Source: Rapana venosa (Eukaryota > Mollusca > Gastropoda > Neogastropoda > Muricidae). Taken from it: a stretch of 64,000 nt of DNA. This document shows positions 20,906 through 32,769 of the stretch, piece by piece. Under the pieces are notes generated by a model that saw nothing but the letters and a program-made list of their open reading frames with translations, had not been told where the DNA came from and ran no database searches. A program made the position numbers and the translations under genes. The stretch is taken from positions 19,443,992 to 19,507,991 of the forward strand of contig CM054144.1 of the NCBI GenBank assembly GCA_028751875.1. The letters run 5' to 3'. Within the stretch, counting starts at the first letter, position 1. Every line of letters begins with the position of its first letter.

Positions 20906-21382
20906 ATTCGTCAGGTTACATCAATATCAAGGAACCCAAGCGAAACAAAATATTCAAACAATTACACAAATCTCCTTCAAATGTTTAACATTATGAATTA
21001 AAAAAACAACAACAACAAAAAACGAACACCATTTCTGTTTTTAAATCGACACTATGCATGTAATGCCCCTCCCCACCCACCCCGTCCCCAATGTCCAAAC
21101 ATAACACCTTTCACATTGTGTTAAGTTTAAATATATGTTCGAAAAGACGTATCATATATATGTGGAATGGGAAAAACACTGTTCTTCTTTAGACGAGAAG
21201 AATGCAGTTTCAAATTCAACATAGGGACCAAAACATTTATATTTTTCATCTCATAACTTGTGTTGATGACAAACGATCTGAACTAATAAAAACAGTGTGA
21301 CTAAACAAACAGTGAAGGTAAATAAGTACAGGAAACCATGTAACTTATTTACCAACGACAAAAAGATGACTTCTCGCACAGC

Positions 21383-21697
21383 TGTCTTCTTCTTTGTCGA
21401 TCACTCGGTGTCAAATGAGTGAAAATGCGTTGTGCTTTCGTTAAGCGCCTGACAAGTCAGGCGCAGCGCATCCGACTTCGGCACTGGAGAGAATAGTATC
21501 TTTTAATTCTTTCTGGAAGAAAGGCAGGAGAATGAACCAAGAAGGAAGAAAGTAGACAAGAAGGTGACACGGGGAAAAAGGAACATGGCAGAAACAAAGA
21601 GAGGAATAGAAAAGAGGGATTTACTAGCACATGATTTCCAGAAAGTGGAGATGCTATTTATACTGACAGGTCAACGGCATCTCCGCGGTTTAAAAAA
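21383..21697 (-). repeat. TATA-bearing dispersed repeat, copy 2
   Basis: Uninterrupted counterpart of 13688-14003. It shows the empty target site of the 8.2 kb insertion at 21383-21395, the perfect inverted repeat at 21445-21464, and TATAAATA on the minus strand at 21655-21662. Confidence 0.7.
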
Positions 21698-21751
21698 AAA
21701 AAATTTTTGATTGGCACACATATGCATTTCAAAACAAATTGACTTTTCATC

Positions 21752-21761
21752 CAGACATTAC
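21752..21761. repeat. Left target-site duplication of RTE-like element
   Basis: CAGACATTAC here and at 25047-25056. It is single in A1 at the matching site near 14060. Confidence 0.85.
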
Positions 21762-24700
21762 TTCTTCTTCATGTGCCAGATCTGTTGCAGACATCGGCGA
21801 TCATGACCTTCCATTCCTCTCTGTTGTCAGTTCTCCTGATGAGTTCATTGTTGGGGGATTCTTTCCTCGTTGCGTAGCTATTCAGACTGTCTGTGTATTT
21901 TGTGGTTGTCTTCCTATGTATGTCTTTGGTACCACAAATCTTTCCACACAATATTTGCTTTTCTATTCCATCAGCTCTGTTTATGTGCCCCAAAAATTGT
22001 AGTTGTGTTTTTCTGATGGTTTTGAGTAGGGATCTTTTGTACCCGGCCATTTCCATTACTTCTTCATTTGACTTCTTTTCAGTCCATGATATTCTCATAA
22101 TTCTTCTGATATACCACATTTCTGCTGCTTCAAGTCTTCTTTCGAGGTCTTTTGTCAGCGTCCAGCATTCACATCCGTACAGAAGGATGGGCCATATGTA
22201 GGCTTTCAGAGTGTTGATTTTTTATGCTGAGTCTTATATTTCTGTTGGTAAAGATGGGCTTCATCTTGGTGAATGTGTCTTTAGACAAAGCGATTCTCTT
22301 CTTTATTTCTGTGTCGCATCTGGCGTCTGGAGTTATTGTGAAGCCCAAGTATTTAAAGATGCAAACTTGTTTTATTCTTTCCCCTTTGCATAAAATGTTA
22401 CATACAGGCATATCTGACTGTTTTGAGATTACCATGCACTCAGTCTTCTTTGCATTCAGTTGAGTCCTTTGTTTTCACTTTCGATTGTGACTGTTGTAAG
22501 GATATTTTGTAGTTTTTCCTCCGAGTCAGCAATTAGCACTGTGTCATCCGCATATCTTAGATTGTTTATGTTGTGACCTCCTACTTTGACACCTTCATGC
22601 TGCTCTATGTTCCGTAGAATCATTTCGCTGTAGATATTGAAGAGGTCTGGAGAAAAAATGCAGTCCTGCCTCACTCCCCTACAGATCGGTCTGTACTCAC
22701 TGCAGTCATTATCAACTCTTATTGCAGCTTCTTGTTCCCAGTACAAGTTTCTGATCACTCTAAGATCTTTTCCATCACAGTTATGTCTTAGTAAAATGTC
22801 GAACAGATCGGAATGTCTTACTTTGTCAAATGCCTTAAAACAGTCAATGAAGCAGAGGTACAAGTCCTTTTGTACCTCAATCGCCCTTGCCATGAGGGTC
22901 CTCAGGGCAAAGATGGCATTTCTGGTACCTTTATCTGCCATAAATTCAAATTGGGTTTCAGATATCTCAGGTAGGATTTTATTTCTCATTCTGTTCATCA
23001 GCACTCGTAACATGACTTTTGTGAGGTGGCTCATAAGACTTATTGTGCGGTGCTGATCGCATTCAACTGTGCCTGGTTTTGGGGGTAATGCAATGTACAC
23101 CGACTTTTTGAGGTCTGTTGGAATTTCACCTGTAGCATGGATAGTGTTGAGAAGTTTTGTTACTTCCTTGATTCCAAATTCGCCTAGAGCGGTTAGCATT
23201 TCGGATGGAATGTCATTGGGTCCTGCAGCCTTGCCCTTTTCATCTTTTTGAGGGCCTTTTGAACTTCCTCCTCAAGAATATGGGGGCCTTCATCTTCATT
23301 ACTGATGATAGGTGGTGGGCCTCTGTCATTGTGATACAACTCTGTGATATATTCTGACCACCTGTTGAGGATGTCCTCCTTTTCCATAAGAATGTCTCCA
23401 TCTCTTGATCGTAGGCACCCTGTTTTTGCTGACACTTTTTTCCCTGTGACCTCTTTTATCTTTTGGTGTATAGTTTTGCTATTTATTCCGGTGTTGGCTT
23501 CAATTTCCTCACACTGTGTGTTAATCCAATGTTCCTTTGCTTCATTGCACCTCTTTTTCACTTGTTTGTCTAGTTCTCTGTATTTCTGCTCATCTGCTTT
23601 TGCTTTTCTTCTCTCTTCCATTAGGCCTAGAATTTCTGAGGTCATCCATTTTTTGTCTTCCTTTCGTTTTGTGACAGGAATGTGTTCTTTTGCAGATTCT
23701 AACATGCTCTCTTTCAACATCTGCCACCTTTCTTCTGCCGTGGTCAATTGCTCTAGTGCACTGAATTTGCTTTTGACGCTGATGCTATACTTATTTATCA
23801 TTTTATCGCTTTCTAATATGTTGATTTGTAGCTTTGGTGCTGTTTTTGCTCTCTTTAGCCGTTTTAGCTTAAGCTTCATTGTACCAACCACAGGCACATG
23901 GTCACTGCCACAATCTGCTCCAGGCATGGATTTGCATGATGTTATCGAGTTTCGAAAGTGTTCCTGAATTAGTATAAAGTCGATCTGATTTCGAGTTCTA
24001 TCTCCTGGGCTTTTTCATGTCCAACATCTTCTTGGATGATTTCTGAACCAGGTGTTCATTACTGTAAGGTTGTGTTCTTTGCAAAATTCAATGAGTCTGT
24101 CTCCCCTCTCATTTTTCTCTCCTATTCCAAATGGTCCTACTATAGTTTCTGTTCCTTCACTCCCGACCTTTGAATTGAAGTCTCCCATTACAATCTTAAT
24201 GTCCTGTGACTTCAGTTGTTTCATTGCTTTCTTGACCGTTTCGTAGAAGATTTCAACTTCTTCTTCGTCTTTGTCTGCAGTTGGTGCATATATTTGTATG
24301 ATGCCAATGTCAAAAGGTTTACCTTGGAGTTTAACAATGACGACCCTGTCGCTGACAGTCCAGAAACCCTTGATGGCTTTAGAGGTTTCTGGGTTTAGTA
24401 TCACACGAACTCCTCTGTAGTGATGTTCTCCTCCTGAGTAGAGAATTTTGTAGCCGTCTGATGTTATACAGCCCGCTTCCTTCCATCTCATTTCAGAGAG
24501 TCCGAGTATGTTGAGCTTCATACTTTTCATTTCTTGTTTCACATTTTCCTTTCTGTAGCATTGTTTGCACATTCCACGTTCCTATTTTCAGTTGTTGGCG
24601 GTTGCTGACAGTCGCTTGATGACGATCGGGTGACACCTGTCGCACATGACCCTCCCTACCGAGCGAGGAGTTTCCAGTTGAGCTCGAAACCCCCTTCACG

Positions 24701-25046
24701 CTGTTGTCCGACTTCATTTTGGTTTTTCTTGCCATGATTTTCTTTGCAAAGATATACCTATAGTAGGTTGCAATTACTTTCTATAGGGGCAGCGCTCCTA
24801 CCGAGCGGTTTGTCTTAGCCATTGTACTGAAAAGTATCATCTGCCTAACACATTGAAAAGCTGACCAGTTCCCAAACTATTTGGCTGCTCAACAGATCAT
24901 CCATCACCTGCCTGCCGTGACTTCACGTACCCTGATCTGGGGGCTAAGTGGGTACCCGACCTTGCCCAAGGGTCTCCCACAGGCTAGCAGAGGGAAGGAG
25001 GCGCCTTACTGCTCCTATTGGTGAAATTATTTCACCCGCTACATTA
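21762..25046 (-). mobile_element. RTE-like LINE insertion, near full length (~3.3 kb)
   Basis: A2-specific insertion bounded by a 10-bp target-site duplication. Homology with A1 is continuous on both sides. It is a minus-strand element with about 310 bp upstream of the first Met, one endonuclease-RT ORF, and almost no 3' UTR. It ends in a short GAAGAA-type tail. This compact layout is characteristic of RTE-clade elements. Confidence 0.85.
21769..24735 (-). pseudogene. RTE-like endonuclease-reverse transcriptase, frameshifted
   Basis: Minus-strand remnant. It starts MARKTKMKSDNSVKG at 24735 and reaches GTWNVQTML, the start of the apurinic endonuclease. Frame 24572-24015 has SEMRW (residues 26-30, catalytic Glu27), IYAPTAD and GDFN (130-133). 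Frame 23927-23193 has a linker and the start of RT. Frame 23199-22456 has motif A, IDCFKAFD (118-125), motif B, RGVRQDC (174-180, where RGVRQGC is usual), and YADD (216-219). Frame 22435-22169 has FKYLG. Frame 22119-21769 has the C-terminal FLGHINRADGIEKQI and the WKVMI...C ending. Several frameshifts and the G-to-D change in motif B indicate an inactive copy. Confidence 0.9.
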
Positions 25047-25056
25047 CAGACATTAC
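25047..25056. repeat. Right target-site duplication of RTE-like element
   Basis: Perfect 10-bp repeat of 21752-21761, followed by sequence matching 14065 onward in A1. Confidence 0.85.
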
Positions 25057-25350
25057 ATCATTTCCATTTTACAAATGTGCAAAGCTATTAGCTACGCAAA
25101 GTACAAAAAGTCAACCATTTTCGTTATGAAGACAAGGTTGACAGATTACATACATAATTTTGATATTTTGAAATGCTGCTCAACTTTCCACTAAGTTTAT
25201 GTACTGAAAACATTTTTTTCTGAAAGTTAGTGAACTGAATTTCTTTGCAGTGCTCCAGCTTTTGCTTTTCATATTTATATTTTAGTTCATTCAGAAAAAT
25301 ATCAACATTAGGTTTTGTTTTAACAAACTGACATTTGTAAACATAGAACT

Positions 25351-25408
25351 TTGTTAATTGTATTATTAAGTCGAACACTTTGTTAATTGTATTGTTAAGT
25401 CGAACACT
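25351..25408. repeat. Local ~29-bp tandem duplication
   Basis: The segment TTGTTAATTGTATT followed by TTAAGTCGAACACT occurs twice in a row here, and once in A1 near 14365-14395. Confidence 0.75.
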
Positions 25409-25436
25409 TCATCAGCTTTTGTAATTACATCAGTTC

Positions 25437-25665
25437 CAAATAGTCCTTCGGATGAGACTATAAACTGAGGCCCCGTGTGCGAACGCACGCAGAATATCTT
25501 GGACACATGTTAAATCTTGTTCCGCTTGACCTAAGAGTAGGCTATTGTGTGCCGGTGGGAACAGCGGCAGAATTTACAAAAACTGCAAACACACGGGGAC
25601 TGGATGTAAAAAAGCACATATGTGCTTATTCCATTATCCTTGTAATGAAAGAATAAATAAATAAA
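25437..25665 (+). mobile_element. SINE family B, 5'-truncated copy
   Basis: Shares CCTTCGGATGAGACTATAA, GGCCCCGTGTGCGAACG, GCCGGTGGGAACAG and the tail CATTATCC...AATAAATAAATAAA with the reverse complement of 55480-55712 and 58990-59242. The tRNA-like head is missing. Confidence 0.8.
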
Positions 25666-26640
25666 AAGTTAATAAAATAGCACTATTTCCACATTAAGGT
25701 GAAGTCTCTCGCAATGATAGCGGTTGTGTTTTAAAGACAGTTCAAGTTCTTTCCAGAAACTCACATACTGACTCTCTCAAAGATAATGGTTTATCGTATC
25801 TTTTTCCTTGTCACAAAAATTGCAGTTGTCATTAGCTGTAACTTTCATTTTCTTTAATATTTTGTTCGTGACTAATATTCTAAAAAAAGATCATTTTTGG
25901 AAACCATTTCAATTTAATTTCTTCATTTTCATTTGTCAGTTTTAATACTCTATGCCAGTCTATTGGAATGTTAAGCTGTCTTTCCCAATTCACGAAAGAT
26001 TTAATGTCAAGGATTCGTATTTTACTCATTATTTTCATCATAATAAATACGGGATCCTTTATATTACCAGGTTTTATAAAACATCTAGAGCATTGGTCCT
26101 TTCCTTGCTTAAGTTGTCATCCAGTTTTATAGTTTTCATTGTCGCATAGTCTTGGATCAATCGGATACAGCTAATATAATGCAAAAAGTTAATGTTAGTA
26201 CTTAATTTGTTTGATAAATTCTCATGAGTTATGAAATCACCATTATCTCGCTGCAAGTGTTTAACCAAAAATTGTTTGTTTTGTGCCCACATTTTTATGG
26301 TATATGCATTGGGCTCCTACTTTGAATTTGTCATTGATTCTGCCAATAACTGTTGCTTATTCTTCTGATCCACGTGTCTGCAAAATGTTTCGTATGAGTG
26401 AAACATGTCTTTCCAAAATGCATTGGTTTTACATTTTGAAAAAAGTTTTGGGCCCATCCAATCAAGATCATCTATATCATGACACAGTGAATGCAATATT
26501 AACCTCCAGTGTTGTGTCTCTGTGTATAAACTTGATTAATCCATGCAAGTTTCAGTGTTTGTATATACACTTTGATATTTGGTTTACCTAATCCGCTTTT
26601 TTGAATGCTTTGCACCGAATATGCCCTTTAAAAATGATAT

Positions 26641-26915
26641 CATTTCATCTGCAACCACATTAACATGAAATATTGAGACCCAAAAGGATAGCATATACCA
26701 GCCCAACCCAACAGATCTGTTTATTAACCCTCATGAAAACAGGGAGACAGTCAGGTCTGGGTGGAAGGACCCAGTGATCCACTGTAATGCACCCAATAGA
26801 CAGGAGCAGCCGTGAGGTGTCAAAGAGAGCTGAGGCACCTCCAAAACATTTCTATCGAATGATACATTGATAATTGTTTATGTGAAAGTGGAAGGTAGAC
26901 AAGAAGGGGAGGGGG
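26641..26915. other. Non-coding spacer
   Basis: No feature recognised. Confidence 0.5.
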
Positions 26916-26963
26916 GATGGAGAGAGAGGAGAGGAGTGAGAGGAGAGGAGAGGAGAGGAGAGG

Positions 26964-27028
<65 letters not shown>
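26916..27028. repeat. (GGAGA)n then (GA)n microsatellite
   Basis: About eight GGAGA pentamers grade into a long pure GA run, which suggests the pentamer block arose from the dinucleotide run or the reverse. Confidence 0.95.
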
Positions 27029-27029
<1 letters not shown>

Positions 27030-27159
27030 CGAAACTCCAATTTTAATTGTCAAAGGCCAACAGCCCCATACAGCAAATGAGTACAAACCACGAACAGCTA
27101 AGTGTAAGCAACATTTCAAAGACATTAATTAAAAATTTCAAATTCATGTGCTTTCCCGC

Positions 27160-27302
27160 ACATACGCACACTCGCATGCATTCTTGCGCACACATAAAAA
27201 CATGCACGCACACATAAACCCACACACACAAGCGCATGCACACACGCACGCATACACACACACGCACGCATGCTCACACACACGCACACACACGCACACA
27301 CA

Positions 27303-27342
<40 letters not shown>
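27160..27342. repeat. (CA)n / (CACG)n microsatellite
   Basis: Irregular CACG and CATG-rich part followed by a pure CA run at about 27300-27341. Confidence 0.95.
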
Positions 27343-27343
<1 letters not shown>

Positions 27344-27439
27344 TGCGTATATGTTATCAATCATAGAAAGAGAAAAAAAAAACCATATCAAAATCCGTTA
27401 ACAATAGATCAGGACGCAAGCTTAAGACATTAATGTTGA

Positions 27440-28243
27440 GAATCGTTTAGCTGTTTCCGGCGTTCTTGATACATATATAAATTTACTAGAATTAAAGATA
27501 TCATCATTTCGGCTGCTGAATATCTTTGCCAGCTGGATATAATGCTATGGTATGTTTTCAGCGACACTGAGATGTTTCTGACGGATATCTTTATATACAG
27601 GACAGAGAAACATCACATGCACTTCATCTTCTAACACGTTTTTACAGAATGGACAGTTTCTCAGCAATAGACGCATATCTAAATTCATGAAAATTAATTT
27701 ATGATACTCTAATTCGAAAACGCGCCAAAGCTACTCTAAAGGTATTTAAAGTTATTAAGTCAATATACCTTTCTCTCTCCAGACAACATTTATCTTCACT
27801 ATATAAACTATGATCACATTTGCTTTCAAATTTAGAAAACCACTCTTAGACAGAACATATTTTAAACTCTATTTTCGGTATTGAACGCTTTTTCATTGCC
27901 TACACTGCCAAAGGTCCAAACATACGAGGAAAAAATTGATGCACAGCAGATTACGGATGTATGTCACCCAATTTGCACGATCCGGATTATGAAGTTCTAA
28001 CAGCGTGCTGTAAGTACATTTAGAATACTTTGTGTCGTGCTGTTTCAACTTGAACCAATATCCGATGCAGCTTGCTGCCGAGTTTATGTACAGTGGATGT
28101 CTTCCTAGTTCACCATGCACTACATTGTTTAGCGCTCTTACTGAGATTTTCAGGAATCTCTTGCATGCAAACAAGTGTACTTTAGAGAGAGAAACAGATA
28201 GACAGACAGACAGACATAGGTGTATTATGTAGGTGAAATGCAT
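27440..28243 (-). pseudogene. LINE C-terminal fragment with VHLFACKRFL-type domain and Cys-His knuckle
   Basis: Minus-strand remnant. Frame 28243-27893 includes KVHLFACKRFLKISVRALN, ELGRHPLYINSAASCIGYW and LLELHNPDRANW, a conserved segment downstream of RT in a LINE group common in aquatic invertebrates. Further on, around 27690-27590, another frame reads RLLLRNCPFCKNVLEDEVHV and then MFLCPVYKD, a CX2C...H...C knuckle. Frames are broken between the two parts. No RT core is present, so the element is 5'-truncated. It is present only in A2, within the segment missing from A1. Confidence 0.7.
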
Positions 28244-28431
28244 ATTAATGTGTTTTTACTGAAAGGACTAGCATCACAGTCTGTTGGATTTACTTGATTA
28301 GGAAATCTCAGAAGTGTGCTATTACACCGGTTTTTACTTTATGATAGACGTCTCAAAGCCAATATAAAAAGATCAGACCGATGCCTAGGAGAAGTATCCC
28401 TGTATATACAGGTTCTGATACGGCTTTAGAA

Positions 28432-29616
28432 CTGCATTTCGCGTGGCTTGTTAACACTGAGGAGTTTTTTGAAAAAAACCCAATCAGTCTGGCACTAATC
28501 ATCTAAAGAAAACATATATTTGTTTCTACGTAGTATTTAGAACTTCACAATCATCACATTCTCGCTGAATTAGAGATCAGCATCAAAACAGTGTCATTAG
28601 ATGTCTGAATCTGAGCTTCACAACATAGTTCTTTTATCTTAATCATGAGACCCTGCATGTGCAAATTTATTAAGTTTAGTAATGATCCCTTCACAGTGTA
28701 ATAAAGAAGATATTGGTTTATCGAGTTGTAATGGCTAGACCTCCTTTATTTTAACTCTGCTGGTACACAAGGGAAAATGTCCCTCCTGTAATGGCTCAAA
28801 CCCTGTCAGATCACGGGGCTCAACTCTATAACAGTTTGGTAATTCTATGTCATATGTCAGTTCTGCTGTGTCTTTCCATCATAAACAAGTAATGTATTTC
28901 TTTTCTCTCAACAGTGGGGCGGATACAGAACTCAAGTTTCATGTAAAGGGCTTTTTAAAAAATCAAATATTGGCCATTGATCTGCACAGCTTTCTTCGAT
29001 CTCTATGTCTTGAATACAAGCTGATGGGTTTGACAGAGGTTATGGAGACCAATAGTGTGTGTGGATTTAGGAAGCCGTCCCTAACACACACTCTAACGCT
29101 GACCAGATAAATTGCATCAATTCTGCTGACGCTGATTTACCACATCATATTCTACTCACGATCAGATGAGAACATGCTATTTACAAGTCTGTTAAAACTT
29201 AAAGCTGAAAGGAATATTTCAAGACATATGTATCATATCACTTAATTTCGCCTTTTTTTTTATTCTGCATATCTACATACAGGATTGAAATTTTTACCAG
29301 GCTGTTATATTCAACTTTTTTCCAAGTTTCAAAAACCCATCATTCAGTATTGCTTCTAATAACTTTCTAAATGTACTTAAACGATAATCATTTCTTATTG
29401 GGTATTGTATTGTTCCGATTCTAGCAGCTTAGATGCCCTTTTAATGTAACATATATGCATTCTGTTTATTTTCATCACCTTATTGCTATCCACAACATCA
29501 GCTGCTATGTTTTAAAATAAACCGATGTGGCATTCATGAATGGTGTTGTTGGATAGTGATCCTGTTCTTCATAACTTGACACGTTTGCTTTCTGCCTCCC
29601 AAACTTTAACCAATTA
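28432..29616. other. Non-coding stretch shared with 14404-15655
   Basis: Homology with A1 resumes at about 28432 (ACTGCATTTCGCGTGG). No gene is recognised. The ORF at 28847-29110 is not matched in length in A1. Confidence 0.65.
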
Positions 29617-29856
29617 TTGGAACTTTATCAACACCGATGCAGGGAAGAGAATGTAGAATCGTTAAAACACTGTCATAGACCTTTCTTCATAAGTGATACG
29701 ATGGCCTGGAATGCCGTGAACAAAACCACACCAGTCTTGTTGAACGACTGGATGAAACATCGACAAGATGTGCATTGGATTCAGCACACCTACAATCGTA
29801 TTGGTGACACATCGGCCACTTTATCACTACTCCTAACAGAGGTTTACGCCGACTAA
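29617..29856 (+). CDS. Small ORF of unknown function (79 codons), copy 2
   Basis: Same length as 15656-15895 and colinear with it. Three of the four differing residues are Asp in this copy. No recognised domain. Without transcript evidence it should be treated as a possible chance ORF in duplicated DNA. Confidence 0.15.
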   Translation: MELYQHRCREENVESLKHCHRPFFISDTMAWNAVNKTTPVLLNDWMKHRQDVHWIQHTYNRIGDTSATLSLLLTEVYAD

Positions 29857-30110
29857 AGTTTGGACTGCTAATGATCCCTTTACCTGCGATCCGTTGTCAT
29901 ATGTCCGTCTAAACTAGGAAACCTCTGCGTGGCAGCAATTAGAGACAACGTCCGCATTATCATGACTAAAACATGTGTATGAAAACAAAAGAGCGACACT
30001 ATAAAACCAGATAAAACTGTTAAGTCACAAATATGTCCCATCTATATGCTTGGGAAACATGAAATCTACCAGCGAATCTGTAAAAAATGGAAGTTTTGGC
30101 TGAAAGTAGA

Positions 30111-30779
30111 GGGTGAGGGTGTTGTCTTTTCCAGTATGCTGTGTCACGAATTGGTCGTCAGCTTGTAGAATCAAGCGATTATTTTTTTTTCTTTTGAATA
30201 ACTGCAAGGAGGTGGATTGGTTAGTGCTTCAGAAGAGACTACGTTCCAAATCGTTACGCTTTTGAGTGTGGGTTATCTGGTTATTTTTCCTTGACCTCTG
30301 ATCATTTCAATAACAATATGTTCTGTTTAACTCATCGAAAAGGAAGGCAACAATTGCATTAACGATATTGCAGTGTTCATAATGAACTTATAACCGCCTT
30401 ACAGAGGACAGTTCTTGATTCTGGTGTGGTTTGGGGCTCTTTAAGAAGAGGGCGACCCTGTTTGCCTCTGCTTGATTCTCCCCAGCGACATTTTGTTACA
30501 ATGGCTGTTTTCTCCGACCCTTGCCCATACTTCCCCCTTCCCCTGCTCTGACTCTACCCTACTCCCGCCAACATCATCACCTTCTCGGTGCTTTATTTAA
30601 GTAGAAAACTTAGGGATCCTCTTGGGGTATATATTAGCACAAAGTGTGCTGCAACAGCACTTCAAGATTGAGACAGTAAGAATTCAGAGAACTTTTAACT
30701 TCAGTGCTATGTTATTGTTATGCAAGGAAAGGAAAACAATTCGCAAGAGAGGAATCTTACGTAATGAACGTATGTGTGA
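30111..30779. other. Non-coding stretch between duplication A2 and B1
   Basis: No gene recognised. Sequence is of ordinary complexity. Confidence 0.6.
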
Positions 30780-31448
30780 GGATTTTTTTAACATTTTGTT
30801 TGTGTTCGTTTTTTGTGTAATTTTCTTCTCTTTTTGTGGGGGTTGCGGTTGGTGGGTTGGAAGGCCTTGTTTGGTAACAGAAATCAATAGGGGGGGGGGG
30901 GGGGTGTCATAGAGGTTTGCTATGTGACCTATTTATTTCTACAAGATAGTTTACCTAGAAAAAAGATCAGAAGAGGAAACTTTAGAAAATATATACTTTT
31001 ATGCTGAAAACAAATCTAGGGTAAGCTTGTTTTGGTGCATTTTGTATAGGCCCTTGGAAGGTGTGTAACAAATACGTAAGGCAGTTGTGGGAAGGTATCA
31101 CGAGACACCCCGGTATGACATTTGGTTGTTAATGTGGGTACACAAGGGAGGGCGTTCGATCTCAATTGTTTTGTTGACGTGTTTGTTTTCTTTGTTTGTT
31201 TGGGGGATAGGTGTGGGTGTAGGGGAAGAGGCTGGGGTTGTAGTGTTAAGGAGTTAACTCATGGCGGAAGCGATGGGGGGGAGTCTGCTATATGATTGCA
31301 GGAAAGGTGAACCTGGACCAGGGGACGTGGGAAGAAAGTGGTGGAGGTGAGTGCTCGCCTCCCATCAACTGGAGGTTCGCTTGTGTGTTAAACATCATAG
31401 TCAGTTTTAGTACCTGTTTGGTTGGTTTGTTTATAGCAGGTTGTCAAC

Positions 31449-31449
31449 A

Positions 31450-31482
<33 letters not shown>

Positions 31483-31586
31483 CGTGCGTGCATATGTGTG
31501 AGTGTGCGTGCGTGTGTGTGGGCTGTGTGTGTGTGCGCGTGTGGTGCGCGCGCGCGCGTGTGTGTGTGTGTGTCTGTGTGTGTGCA
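31449..31586. repeat. (TG)n / (CG)n microsatellite
   Basis: TG-rich with a pure alternating CG block near 31547-31558. The B2 counterpart (38246-38396) has G-rich interruptions in place of CG. Confidence 0.95.
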
Positions 31587-32690
31587 AGACACAGTGCATT
31601 AACTAGTACGACAGAAACGTTTTAGATGATAAATCCTTAAAGGGAAACTGTAACTATTTCTTTTGTGGTGGAAATGGGAGCTTAATTTTTAGGTGTGGCT
31701 TTCTTTAACCTAAATTTCAATGTTTGTAACCACAATAATGAAGTTTTCACAGACATTTTCCCAGGAAGGTCTTAATCTTCTCTGGTTATTCCTATCTCGT
31801 TTTACATGGTTGACATTGACATCCTGTATCATTTGTTAGATGGTGACTGATATTTCACTTGATACTGTGTGCAGATCGCTTGCATGATGGATGGTGAAGC
31901 AGTATAAGGCGATATCCCATCAGATTGAAAAACAAGCTGGACAAAAGATATATTCAACAAGTCATCACTAAAGTCAACGAAAAAAAGCAGAAGAGGCAGA
32001 GGGGGGTGTGTATTTGTGGGTGAAGAAAGTATCTCTTTGGGTAAATTTTATTTTTGAACGTAGGGAAGAACGAGTTACTGTAGTAATCTTTTGTATTGCT
32101 CTGCTTTCTGTATATAAGAATGAAGCTGGTGAAGCATCTTTTGGATGGTTTTAGTTTCAACAAATGGGAGTCGAGTGGATGGAGAAATGAAGCAACAAAG
32201 TTATCAAAGCACTGTTCCATTATACCTTCAGTTCTGACCCTGTCTATTGCTGAATGAAAAACCCAAGAATATATAATCCACCTTTCTTGTTTACTCCCTC
32301 TACCCTATACTGTTGAAACAAAGCCACCCAGATGCCGATTTGAGGGGTGAGGGAGTGGCAGAAGGGTGATGCAGCACTTTTTGTGTAATACATTTGTCTT
32401 ACCTGAAATACCTATATATAGTATGTTACAGCCACCACTCTTTCCTTCCATGCTGGAAATAAAGACGTTCTTGGTACATCTCCTTGAGAAATAGTATAGC
32501 CCCTCTCTAGTCCCATGCACATTTCCAAGACACGTTTCTATGTCCATTTTCGTAGAGGGGGTTCATGCATGTGTGTCCATATGGCGTGTTTTTCCTTTGC
32601 AAGGTGTGGGTGTGTGAGTAATTTCTTTAACTCATACCTTTCTTCCGTGATTCTCTTTAACTAAAACAGAACCATTCAAAATTCTTGTAG

Positions 32691-32750
32691 GGAAGCGGAG
32701 GAAATAGCTTAGTGGTTAGAGTGTCGAGCATGTGGTCTGATGGCCCCAGA
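32691..32750 (+). promoter_or_regulatory. Degenerate tRNA-like SINE head (B1)
   Basis: Box A-like TAGCTTAGTGG at 32705-32715, followed by TTAGAGTG as in many SINE heads. About 20 bp that would hold the B box are missing here but present in B2 (39573-39583). Confidence 0.55.
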
Positions 32751-32769
32751 GATACTTTTTTTTAATGCA

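Larger units (their letters stand above)
25060..26640 (-). pseudogene. Second L1-like LINE, 3' portion of ORF2, decayed
   Basis: Minus-strand remnant. Frame 25378-25124 has KFYVYKCQFVKTKPNVDIF and LNELKYKYEKQKLEHCK, the C-terminal end. About 25800-25900 encodes CNFCDKEKDTI, the C-terminal Cys-His knuckle. Frame 26292-26074 has WAQNKQFLVKHL and NFLHYI, and about 26500-26600 has KPNIKVYIQTLKLAWI. The order matches L1-type ORF2 from connection domain to end. A SINE lies inside it at 25437-25665. The A1 copy retains only the last ~280 bp. Confidence 0.75.
16673..30110. repeat. Segmental duplication, copy A2
   Basis: Direct counterpart of 1-16172, starting abruptly after the gap at a point equal to about position 10 of A1. 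Homology ends close to 30110, where A1 meets the gap. A2 lacks the SINE (2164-3035) and the 8.2 kb insertion. It has its own RTE-like insertion (21762-25046) and retains about 3 kb (25420-28431) missing from A1. Confidence 0.9.

Noticed and set aside
23344..23967. 207-codon plus-strand ORF
   Set aside because: It is the antisense shadow of the RTE-like RT linker on the minus strand; composition is that of a reverse-read Lys-rich coding sequence.
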